Source: Melastoma dodecandrum
Lineage: Eukaryota; Streptophyta; Magnoliopsida; Myrtales; Melastomataceae
Length of the DNA stretch: 64,000 nucleotides
Assembly: GCA_029817715.1 (NCBI GenBank)
Contig: JARUPY010000474.1
Coordinates: 9,300,001 to 9,364,000, forward strand
Direction: 5' to 3'
Both the position numbers and the translations under genes were made by a program. Every line of letters starts with the position of its first letter. The stretch's first letter is position 1. Positions 55,997-64,000 of the stretch are shown here, one piece after another. The notes beneath the pieces were generated by a model, which was not told the origin of the DNA, did not search any database, and worked only from the letters and a program-made list of their open reading frames with translations.

Positions 55997-57337
55997 ATGT
56001 CGGACTACGCTGCTTTTTAATGGCATAATCACTGTGCTGGTCCTCCAGGCATTTTCAAGACTGCAGATTCCGACGGCGAAGGCTTGACCTTGGGGCCCGT
56101 TCTTGCTCAGGCGCTTTTTCTGAAGCCTGTGCCAAACAATTATCTTCAGACGACAAACACTATTCTTCTTTGTCAAGAAGGCTTTATCAAACCTCTAAAC
56201 TGGGAAGGACGAAGCGGTTTCTTGTGTTTCCCCTCAGTTGATAAGCCCATCATAGGTAAATGGTTTGCTTGTTGGCTTCAAAAGCTTGAGAACAAGCTGG
56301 AGGTTTGCGGCATCCGGGATTTCCTGTAGCTGCCTATTTCTACCAAGAAATGTGACCCCGAGGTATGTGCGAGTCTCTTTTCCTTTTGGAATACTCTCTG
56401 AACTGCTTCTTCTTTCCGGAAGGTCCCATATCTACTACCCTAGAGGACATAGTTTTGTTGACCAATTACTCTACGACTAGCAATCATGTCTGTCTTTACT
56501 CTTCTGATGGTAATCACAACCCTAGCGACATGATCCAGATTCTAAGTATTATAGAGGCTCATTTGAAATTAGTCAAGGGGTCTGGCAACCTTGATGCTTG
56601 GGGTAGATAACAAGAGGTTGAGTTCTTCTGTGTTTGGCTAAGTAAGTATGTGTTCTGCTTCACTGGGAAGAGGGTCCTAAATTTATCTACGGCACTGCTA
56701 ACTTTCTCAGTACAGCTGGAACTAAACTTGCCTTTGCTCCGTTTCTCATTGGTTTAATATATCAGAATTTGCGAGAGAATAGCATGTCTCCAGAGCCTTT
56801 CCCTAGATACCCTGCTGGTGGTCCTCTGTGGCTTGTTCATCTATGGGCCTGTGTTTGGATGCCCATATTAACTGGCTTTAAGATGCCCTCCAGAGCTATT
56901 AGATTGATTGCTATGGCATCATATCCTGCGTTCCTGTTGTAGATCAACGGATGACTGGCTTAATGCTTCTGTGACGGGTCATATGCGCCATTTGACAGAT
57001 CCTAGCATAAGGGACCGGCATAACTGGATTCCTTTTCCTTCTGGCTTCCCCATCCTAGCTCGTAAACAGAGACTTTCTTCGAAACCATATTGGGATGCCA
57101 TTTTGACCAATAGGAACCTTGTATGCGCCCATCGCAGTGGTTTTTGTTGTGAGGTCTACAATCCACAGCTTTGTGCGAGGGAGCTGGGCTTTATCCAGAC
57201 TTCAGTTCCCTCTGCGGATTCCATTAACAGTCCCCTGAATTCAAGAGTGAGTAGCATCCTATCAGATGACAACTTCCATGCTTCCCTGATTTTTATTTCA
57301 GAAAGGTCTACCCTTCGTCGCATGGAGTTTCCCTTGG
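55997..57337 (+). pseudogene. Antisense plant-mobile-domain ORF of T2, first part
   Basis: The start ATG is at 55997. The protein follows the T1 antisense ORF: GEGLTLGPVLAQALF, GRSGFLCFPSVDKPI, FFFPEGPISTTLEDIVLLT, VWLSKYVF, WLNASVTGHMRH, VYNPQLCARELGFIQ. Damage includes TAA at 56018-56020 where T1 has a Gln codon, TAG at 56327-56329, a frame change near 56350 and a stop at 56608. The chromovirus cuts it after FPL at 57337. It was already decaying or has decayed since. Confidence 0.85.
57333..57337. other. Left target site duplication of the chromovirus
   Basis: CTTGG, repeated exactly at 63186-63190. Confidence 0.93.
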
Positions 57338-58115
57338 TGATACAAAGACGGACGACAACTTATCCCCGTCGACGCGCAGCAAGAGAGGAGTCACTTTACT
57401 CGCTAGCGAGTGAGCGACCAAGTCGACGCGACTCAAGGAGGTGCGACCAAGTCGACGCGATCAGCGACTGAGCAACGAAGAGTCGGCCAAACCAAGAGTC
57501 TCGAAGATGAAGAGAGCCTCGAGGAAGCTGAATCATTTCGCATTCCTCATTTATGCTTTGCATTTACTTTGTTGCATTTCCAATAAGCCATTTATGGTTC
57601 GTCCATGAATCTGGCCTTGCATGCATCTAGCCTAGGTTCATTTCGTGCATTTAAGTTCTTCTTCAGGTGTTCCCTATATAATGGGCACCTTGTACTCATT
57701 TGAAAACAAGCTTTTGAATCAAATTATAAACCCTTATCAGACTTAGTGTCTTTATCCGAAGTGAGTGGATTCTCCTTCAAACCTCGTTCTTCATTTGGTG
57801 GATTTCCAAGTGCGGATTGAGTAGAGTGTATCAACCGGTGGTGGTGTATCTGTATCCTCCGTGTTGTGCCTCGCCCTCGTCTTGTTCGTGGTGGTGTATC
57901 TGTATCCACGGTCAAACGAGTCTACCCGAGTCTTCTTTCACGGTGGTGCATCTGTATCCGTGAAGGTTGATCTCAAACCTTCCTTTTCTTCATTCAGCCG
58001 CATACCCCACACACTTTCCGTCCATACCGACGTCACTCCATTCCGCACCCTTTTCAGTGACGTCCCCATTCGTTTTCGGTTTAGGAATCATCTATTCCTT
58101 GCCGTCCCCGTATCA
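57338..58115 (+). repeat. 5' LTR of the chromovirus
   Basis: Starts TGATACAAAGAC, ends CCCGTATCA. It has a TATATAAT box at 57675 and three copies of a GTGGTG-TATCTGTATCC motif between 57839 and 57960. The word GCGACCAAGTCGACGCGA is repeated at its left end (57414-57450). Confidence 0.95.
57675..57682 (+). promoter_or_regulatory. TATA box in the chromovirus 5' LTR
   Basis: TATATAAT with CCC before and GGGC after, conserved in the 3' LTR and in the related solo LTR. Probably the element promoter; the RNA would begin about 30 bp downstream. Confidence 0.65.
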
Positions 58116-58118
58116 TCT

Positions 58119-58131
58119 TGGTATCAGAGCC
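58119..58131 (+). promoter_or_regulatory. Primer binding site, initiator tRNA-Met
   Basis: TGGTATCAGAGCC starts three bases after the 5' LTR. It is complementary to the 3' end of plant initiator tRNA-Met, the commonest primer of plant LTR elements. Confidence 0.95.
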
Positions 58132-58151
58132 CAGGTTGCCCTAGGTTGTCA

Positions 58152-61100
58152 ATGGCCGGAAGATTTCAACGCGGTATGACTCTAGACGAAGCACAAGTTG
58201 CTCGGCTTGAGGAGCAGATAGCCGATCTTCAGCAGCAACTACAGTCGTTACGGACACACCATGCATCGACTTCTCGCAGTCGAATAGAGAGCGATGATGA
58301 GGAAAACCCATGGCGTGAGGAGTCTCAACGAGGTTCTTCACCGGAGAATCGTAGACAGGAAAGAAGAGCCCCGACGATGAGCGTTCAGATTCCGGAGTTC
58401 GAAGGAAACTTGGACCCCAACGAGTTCATCGATTGGATGCACACCGTGGAGCGCATCTTTGATTACGAGGAAGTGCCCGAGGATCGAAAGGTGAAACTGG
58501 CTGCCTTGAAATTGAAGAAGTACGCGAGTTTGTGGTGGGAGAACACCAACCAGCAGCGCCGTAGGGAAGGGCATGAAAAAATTCGTACGTGGTCAAAAAT
58601 GAAGAGGGCCTTGACGAAGAGATTTCTACCGGAGCATCATCGACGAGATCTCTACCTCAAATTGCAGTCGCTACAACAAGTCTCAAGTGTATCGGAGTAT
58701 ACATGGGAGTTCGAGAGACTGTTGCTGCAATGTGATGTCCAAGAAGCCCCAGAGCAAACCATTGCCAGGTATCTTCGAGGACTTAAGCCCCAAATCGCAG
58801 ATGCCGTCGACTTACAACAATATTGGAGTTTCAACGACGTGCGAGCATTGGCGCACAAGGTGGAGCAGCAGCAAGCAAGGAGAGCGACTACCCGCCCATT
58901 TGTGAAGGCCGCGCCTTTCAACAAGGGGAGTAGCTCCCAGGCGAAGCCGCCGTCAACAACAACAGTGAAGAGAGCCCCACCGTCGACTACAAGACCTGAA
59001 GTCAAGTCGCACGAGCGAGACATCATTCGACGATGTTTCAAGTGCCAAGGAATAGGACATATGGCTTCTGAGTGTCCGACGAGAAGGAACGTTGTCATCA
59101 GAGAGTTATCTGATGAAGAAGAAGAGTTCGAGGAGAACGCCGACCCTGTTTGGGATGCCGAAGAGATAGAGGAGTATCCGGACGAAGGAGAACTGTTGGT
59201 CGTCCGAAAGGCTTTAAGTGTTACACCTGCGAAAGAGGAAAGTCAAAGGGAGAGCATCTTCCATACTAGGTGCACAGTCGCAGGAAAGGTATGTTTGGTG
59301 ATTGTGGATAGTGGTAGCTGCACCAACGCCGTGTCAAGGACGATGGTTGAAAAGCTGAAGTTGCCCATCGAAGCGCACCCACATCCCTACCGTCTACAAT
59401 GGCTCAACAAGGAGAGTGACGTTCGAGTCACACAGCGAGCGCGAGTTCCATTTTCCATTGGGAAGAGCTACAAGGATGAAGTCGCTTGCGACGTCATTCC
59501 CATGGATGCATGTCACCTACTATTGGGGAGACCGTGGCAGTTTGATCGACGCGCGCAACACGACGGGTATCGCAATACCTATTCCATCCACGTCGGAGAG
59601 AAGAAGGTCACTTTGATGCCCCTCACTAGTCAGCCTACGATCGCGACCCAGGATCGACTCAGCGACCAGCCTCTCAAGGGAGTTCAACTAGTTCGAGCGA
59701 TTCAAGAAGGTGAGAAGGCTTATTTTGTGGTTCTTGTCGAATCCCCCCTAGGTCAAGCGACGAGCCATCCTCAAGCCGCTTCCATTCTTGAGGAGTTCAA
59801 GGACGTATTTCCAGAGGAGCTACCAGTCGACTTACCACCGATGCGGAGCATCCAACATCAAATCGACTTGGTTCCAGGGGCGTCGCTACCAAATCGACCA
59901 GCCTATCGATGCAATCCAGAGGAAGCAAAGGAGTTGCAGAGACAAGTCGACGAGCTTGTCAACAAGGGATCAGTTCGAGAGAGTTTGAGCCCATGTTCGG
60001 TTCCAGCCATATTGGTGCCGAAAAAGGATGGCACATGGAGAATGTGCATGGACAGTCGAGCGATCAACAAAATCACAGTAAAGTATCGCTTTCCTATCCC
60101 TCGACTGGATGATATGTTGGATGAGTTGCATGGAGCGCAGGTGTTTTCCAAAGTGGATTTGCGAAGTGGTTATCACCAGATCCGGATGAAAGAAGGCGAC
60201 GAGTGGAAGACAGCCTTCAAGACTAAATACGGGTTGTACGAGTGGTTGGTGATGCCATTTGGATTGTCAAACGCGCCCAGCACGTTCATGCGACTAATGA
60301 CCCATGTATTGCGACCATTCATGGGGAAGTTTGTGGTCGTCTACTTCGACGATATTCTTGTATACAGCCGGAGCAATGAGGAGCATATCAATCATTTGCG
60401 AGCTGTGTTCAACACACTTCGGGAGGAAAAGCTATATGGAAATCTCAAGAAATGTGAGTTTTTCCAACCGAGTGTAATATTTCTTGGATTTGTCGTCTCA
60501 GCAGAAGGAATTAAGGTGGACGAGAGCAAGATTGAAGCGATCAAGGAGTGGCCGACTCCAAGGAATTTCCGCGACATTCGCAGCTTCCATGGCTTGGCGT
60601 CTTTCTATCGGAGGTTCATTCAAGGATTTAGCTCAATCGCAGCCCCACTCACCGAATGTTTGAAGGGAGACCAATTCGAGTGGACACCAGTCGCACAAGC
60701 TAGTTTCGAGCGACTGAAGGAGTGTCTAAGCGCAGCCCCAGTTCTAGCTTTACCCGACTTTGCGAAGATGTTCGAAGTGGAATGTGATGCATCGGGAGTA
60801 GGAATTGGAGGAGTTTTGCTGCAGGAGGGAAGACCCATCGCTTATTTCAGCGAGAAGCTTAATGGCGCCAAATTGAACTACTCGACATATGACAAGGAGT
60901 TCTTAGCAATTGTTCGAGTACTCGAGACTTGGAGTCATTACTTGCTGCCCAGAGAGTTTGTGTTGCACACCGATCATGAAGCTCTCAAGTACATCAATGG
61001 CCAGCACAAGCTTAGTCGCCGACATGCGAAGTGGGTAGAGTTTCTACAAGCATTCAACTTTGTCTTGAAGCACAAACCAGGCGCGAAGAATGTAGTCGCA

Positions 61101-62483
61101 GATGTTCTCTCGAGGAAAATGATGTTACTATCTGCGATGGAGACAAAGCTGATCGGGTTTGAGTACTTGAAGGAGTTGTACAAGGACGATGAAGATTTTG
61201 GAGCGATCTTCGTCCAATGCGCCAAGCAAGCCATCGATCGATTCCACCAGGTGAATGGATTCTTATTTCGCGACTCTAAGCTATGCGTTCCAAGGAGTTC
61301 GACGCGAGAGCTGCTTATACGAGAAGTCCATGGAGGAGGAATCGCTGGACATTTTGGAGTCGACAAGACGCTGGCAATGCTACAAGAGCATTTCTATTGG
61401 CCTCGACTGGAGAAGCAAGTGCGAGGACTAATCGCGAGATGTGCCACTTGCCAGCAAGCGAAGAGCCGTGTCCAACCTCAGGGTCTCTACACTCCATTGC
61501 CCGTCCCAGAGCGACCATGGGAACATGTGAGTATGGATTTTGTACTAGGACTGCCAAGAACGCAACGAAGAAAGGATTCGATCATGGTAGTGGTCGACCG
61601 ATTTTCAAAGATGGCACACTTCATCCCATGTCAGAAAACGGACGATGCGACCAACGTAGCAGATTTGTACTTTCGAGAAGTGCTAAGGTTGCATGGAGTA
61701 CCCAAGTCGATCGTTTCAGATCGCGACACGAAGTTCCTAAGCTACTTTTGGAAGACACTGTGGCACAAGTTAGGAACGAAGCTTATATTCAGCACAGCTT
61801 ATCATCCGCAAACCGATGGACAAACGGAGGTTGTCAATCGCACTATGGCTGCAATCCTTCGAACCTTGGTCTCGAAGAACCAGAAGGATTGGGACATCAA
61901 GCTTGCCCATGCTGAATTCGCATACAATCGAGCCCCGAGTTCGACAACGAAGTCATCACCCTTCAAGGTAGTTTACGGACTCGATCCTTTAGTCCCTGTT
62001 GAACTAATGCCTGCGAGCGATTTGAGATCAGTTAGTCGAGATGCTGAAGAGCGCGCTAAGGAGATGCGATTGCTCCATGAGAAGACTCGAGCGCAGATCG
62101 AGAAGGCCAATCAACGTTACGCAGAAAGAGCCAATCGCGGAAGAAGAGTGAAGATATTTCAGCCAGGAGACTTAGTTTGGATTCATTTGCGCAAGGAGCG
62201 ATTCCCAGGCAAGAGGAAGAACAAGCTCATGCCGCGCGCTGAAGGACCATTCAAGATCATCGAGCGCATCAACGACAACGCCTACAAAATTGATCTTCCA
62301 GGTGACTATGGCGTTTCTGCCACATTCAACGTTCGGGATCTCATGCCATTTGTGGAGGATGACGACGACGAGAGTTTGAGGACAAACTCTTTTCAACAAG
62401 GGGAGGATGATACAAAGACGGACGACAACTTATCCCCGTCGACGCGCAGCAAGAGAGGAGTCACTTTACTCGCTAGAGAGTGA
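58152..62483 (+). CDS. Gag-pol polyprotein of the chromovirus
   Basis: I start at ATG 58152, the first after the primer site (MAGRFQRGM), giving 1,443 residues; the open frame itself begins upstream in the LTR. Approximate residues: coiled coil 10-40; gag domain 78-240; CCHC zinc knuckle CFKCQGIGHMASEC at 295; protease VDSGSCTN at 385; RT with YFDD at 731; RNase H with VECDASGVGIGG at 876; integrase zinc-binding HGGGIAGH...CATC at 1060-1100; D,D,E catalytic residues in MDFVLG, VSDRDTKF and QTEVVNR at about 1128, 1190 and 1225; C-terminal AEGPFKIIERINDNAYKIDL at 1363. A tail rich in Asp and Ser continues into the LTR. No clear classical chromodomain is seen; CRM elements have a CR motif there instead. 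Confidence 0.95.
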   Translation: MAGRFQRGMTLDEAQVARLEEQIADLQQQLQSLRTHHASTSRSRIESDDEENPWREESQRGSSPENRRQERRAPTMSVQIPEFEGNLDPNEFIDWMHTVERIFDYEEVPEDRKVKLAALKLKKYASLWWENTNQQRRREGHEKIRTWSKMKRALTKRFLPEHHRRDLYLKLQSLQQVSSVSEYTWEFERLLLQCDVQEAPEQTIARYLRGLKPQIADAVDLQQYWSFNDVRALAHKVEQQQARRATTRPFVKAAPFNKGSSSQAKPPSTTTVKRAPPSTTRPEVKSHERDIIRRCFKCQGIGHMASECPTRRNVVIRELSDEEEEFEENADPVWDAEEIEEYPDEGELLVVRKALSVTPAKEESQRESIFHTRCTVAGKVCLVIVDSGSCTNAVSRTMVEKLKLPIEAHPHPYRLQWLNKESDVRVTQRARVPFSIGKSYKDEVACDVIPMDACHLLLGRPWQFDRRAQHDGYRNTYSIHVGEKKVTLMPLTSQPTIATQDRLSDQPLKGVQLVRAIQEGEKAYFVVLVESPLGQATSHPQAASILEEFKDVFPEELPVDLPPMRSIQHQIDLVPGASLPNRPAYRCNPEEAKELQRQVDELVNKGSVRESLSPCSVPAILVPKKDGTWRMCMDSRAINKITVKYRFPIPRLDDMLDELHGAQVFSKVDLRSGYHQIRMKEGDEWKTAFKTKYGLYEWLVMPFGLSNAPSTFMRLMTHVLRPFMGKFVVVYFDDILVYSRSNEEHINHLRAVFNTLREEKLYGNLKKCEFFQPSVIFLGFVVSAEGIKVDESKIEAIKEWPTPRNFRDIRSFHGLASFYRRFIQGFSSIAAPLTECLKGDQFEWTPVAQASFERLKECLSAAPVLALPDFAKMFEVECDASGVGIGGVLLQEGRPIAYFSEKLNGAKLNYSTYDKEFLAIVRVLETWSHYLLPREFVLHTDHEALKYINGQHKLSRRHAKWVEFLQAFNFVLKHKPGAKNVVADVLSRKMMLLSAMETKLIGFEYLKELYKDDEDFGAIFVQCAKQAIDRFHQVNGFLFRDSKLCVPRSSTRELLIREVHGGGIAGHFGVDKTLAMLQEHFYWPRLEKQVRGLIARCATCQQAKSRVQPQGLYTPLPVPERPWEHVSMDFVLGLPRTQRRKDSIMVVVDRFSKMAHFIPCQKTDDATNVADLYFREVLRLHGVPKSIVSDRDTKFLSYFWKTLWHKLGTKLIFSTAYHPQTDGQTEVVNRTMAAILRTLVSKNQKDWDIKLAHAEFAYNRAPSSTTKSSPFKVVYGLDPLVPVELMPASDLRSVSRDAEERAKEMRLLHEKTRAQIEKANQRYAERANRGRRVKIFQPGDLVWIHLRKERFPGKRKNKLMPRAEGPFKIIERINDNAYKIDLPGDYGVSATFNVRDLMPFVEDDDDESLRTNSFQQGEDDTKTDDNLSPSTRSKRGVTLLARE
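62398..62407 (+). promoter_or_regulatory. Polypurine tract of the chromovirus
   Basis: AAGGGGAGGA lies directly before the 3' LTR start TGATAC and is inside the coding sequence. Confidence 0.88.
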
Positions 62484-63185
62484 GCGACCAAGTCGACGCG
62501 ACTCAAGGAGGTGCGACCAAGTCGACGCGATCAGCGACTGAGCAACGAAGAGTCGGCCAAACCAAGAGTCTCGAAGATGAAGAGAGCCTCGAGGAAGCTG
62601 AATCATTTCGCATTCCTCATTTATGCTTTGCATTTACTTTGTTGCATTTCCAATAAGCCATTTATGGTTCGTCCATGAATCTGGCCTTGCATGCATCTAG
62701 CCTAGGTTCATTTCGTGCATTTAAGTTCTTCTTCAGGTGTTCCCTATATAATGGGCACCTTGTACTCATTTGAAAACAAGCTTTTGAATCAAATTATAAA
62801 CCCTTATCAGACTTAGTGTCTTTATCCGAAGTGAGTGGATTCTCCTTCAAACCTCGTTCTTCATTTGGTGGATTTCCAAGTGCGGATTGAGTAGAGTGTA
62901 TCAACCGGTGGTGGTGTATCTGTATCCTCCGTGTTGTGCCTCGCCCTCGTCTTGTTCGTGGTGGTGTATCTGTATCCACGGTCAAACGAGTCTACCCGAG
63001 TCTTCTTTCACGGTGGTGCATCTGTATCCGTGAAGGTTGATCTCAAACCTTCCTTTTCTTCATTCAGCCGCATACCCCACACACTTTCCGTCCATACCGA
63101 CGTCACTCCATTCCGCACCCTTTTCAGTGACGTCCCCATTCGTTTTCGGTTTAGGAATCATCTATTCCTTGCCGTCCCCGTATCA
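62408..63185 (+). repeat. 3' LTR of the chromovirus
   Basis: Same length as the 5' LTR; the one difference I find is at 62477. Its first 76 bases encode the last residues of the polyprotein and the stop codon at 62483. TATA box at 62745-62752. Confidence 0.95.
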
Positions 63186-63190
63186 CTTGG
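63186..63190. other. Right target site duplication of the chromovirus
   Basis: CTTGG, identical to 57333-57337; T2 sequence resumes here. Confidence 0.93.
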
Positions 63191-63822
63191 AGTCTGCCCC
63201 AGCATACCACAGAGCTATTCTCGGTTCAATGGGCCATCGTATACCATGACCTTCGTGCACAAATGCTTTTTCTGGACAACTTCAAAGAACGAGATCTTCA
63301 CTTTTCACTGGAAATGATGCTAAAGACTGGTAAAAAACCCACAAGTATTTTTTTTTCTCTTGCTTACACTCTTGTTCATCCAATAATTCCCTATTTGTAA
63401 TTCTATGTCCGGCTTTTGATATTGATTCTGAGGCTTCTTCTCTTGAGCGTAGACCCCTTCCTGCTGGCCGCATGACTTGGTCCCGCCAAAAGGGGTTAGC
63501 GAAGTCTGCTAAGGGTAAGCAAATCAAAAAAGAGAAAGAGCCGAAGCCAACCAAGAAGAAGAAGAAGGTCTCGAAGAAGAGAGCTCCCCCGTCGTCAGAT
63601 GAAGTGCACTCCAATTCTGAGTACATAGAGTCCTTCTCAGTTGCTTTGAATAAACAAAGTAGGCTTATTCCTCCCACTGTCCCCCCCGGATTTCTGATAT
63701 CCCGACTTCATCAGCTCCTCCACCAGAGCTCTCCCCCAAAGACACTGGTGTCTCCATGGAAACGTCACCTCCAGAGGATCTACCCCTTAAATTCTTCTAA
63801 AGACTCTCTGAATAATTCCTAA
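63191..63822 (+). pseudogene. Antisense plant-mobile-domain ORF of T2, second part
   Basis: Directly after the insertion the reading resumes with ESAPAYHRAI, matching ESTSAYATKAF in T1. It continues to a NDAKDWxxx-like equivalent of T1's MMLKSG, where GGTAAAAA at about 63329 sits at the same place as the first T1 intron donor. The acceptor side reads TTGATATTGATTCTGAG and lacks the AG present in T1. The following Lys-rich block (KKEKEPKPTKKKKKVSKKR, 63520-63590) corresponds to the basic exon 2 of T1. Frame breaks exist before the donor. Confidence 0.75.
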
Positions 63823-64000
63823 TAACTTTTAATCCCAGGAAGACAAGAGACAAGATTCAAAGTCAGATCCTTCTGAATTTTTGACTGAGGAAGCTAAGGA
63901 CCCCCGGCAAATTTTGAGATAAATCACGTGAGTATTTTCTTTCTTCTAAATTTCCTGTGTCTACTACTTGCTGATTGGCATTTTGTAGGGACCAAACCTT
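63823..64000 (+). pseudogene. Antisense ORF of T2, likely next exons, incomplete
   Basis: A CCCAG at about 63835-63839 then GAAGACAAGAGACAAGATTC resembles the acceptor and start of T1 exon 3 or 4. The window ends before a clear coding block, so this is an assignment by position only. Confidence 0.4.

Larger units (their letters stand above)
57338..63185 (+). mobile_element. Complete, young Ty3/gypsy chromovirus (CRM-like)
   Basis: Two 778-bp LTRs (57338-58115, 62408-63185) flank one uninterrupted gag-pol ORF. I find one difference between the LTRs by eye (57407 versus 62477). Primer site, polypurine tract and perfect CTTGG target duplications are present. Initiator tRNA-Met priming and a single fused polyprotein fit chromoviruses. 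The ORF runs 76 bases into the 3' LTR, as described for the centromere-associated CRM group, so CRM is my preferred lineage. Everything needed for autonomous movement appears intact. Confidence 0.93.
54963..64000 (-). mobile_element. T2: second Tat-lineage element, runs off the window
   Basis: Its left LTR shares both termini and the order of features with T1: LTR, then C/T tract (polypurine tract on the minus strand), then the antisense ORF on the plus strand. By analogy gag-pol would lie beyond 64000 on the minus strand. The antisense ORF is split by the chromovirus at 57338-63185. The bases before the LTR are CTAAG, but the other target duplication is outside the window. Confidence 0.85.

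Noticed and set aside
57861..58151. Extra 97 residues at the N-terminus of the chromovirus polyprotein
   Set aside because: They lie in the LTR and across the primer site, upstream of any likely translation start; the same frame is open in the 3' LTR only because it is a copy.

Overview
This is nuclear DNA of a flowering plant, almost entirely nested and decayed transposable elements. It shows Ty3/gypsy elements of the Tat lineage with antisense plant-mobile-domain ORFs, a chromovirus primed by initiator tRNA-Met, Ty1/copia remnants, hAT and LINE relics, very long LTRs, and one intact plant BAHD acyltransferase gene. I see no bacterial operons, CRISPR arrays, rRNA or tRNA genes. I cannot name the species.

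Layout. 1-11878: a large non-autonomous LTR element (LARD type). Its 5' LTR is cut by the window edge (1-3214). It has a tRNA-Arg-type primer site, a 5.5 kb non-coding interior and a 3' LTR at 8741-11878. The interior carries an array of 11 stem-loops whose stems change in compensating pairs. 11879-14688: older sequence with a broken 'putative plant transposon protein' copy, an unrecognised 257-codon ORF and a 43-bp tandem repeat. 14689-27337: a complete but dead Tat element (T1) on the minus strand, with LTRs, a near-perfect 5-bp target duplication, gag, protease, RT, RNase H, second RNase H and integrase, plus an intron-containing antisense ORF on the plus strand. 27338-34400: unknown fragments, a second plant-transposon-protein pseudogene, AT-rich DNA and a Tat pol relic. 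34494-38400: a decayed copia element. 39365-43856: an LTR fragment, a LINE endonuclease relic, AT-rich DNA and a solo LTR with perfect target duplication. 44693-46102: the BAHD gene. 48284-52105: a second copia relic split by a solo LTR. 52173-54737: a hAT MITE and a hAT transposase pseudogene. 54963-64000: a second Tat element (T2), running off the window. Its antisense ORF is split by an intact, very young chromovirus (57338-63185).

How the parts relate. T1 and T2 are relatives that share LTR ends, polypurine tract, antisense ORF and at least one intron position. The LARD has no coding capacity and the same tRNA-Arg priming type, so it was probably mobilised in trans by a Tat-lineage element. 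The chromovirus is the only element that looks able to move by itself. The BAHD gene is the only recognisable host gene.
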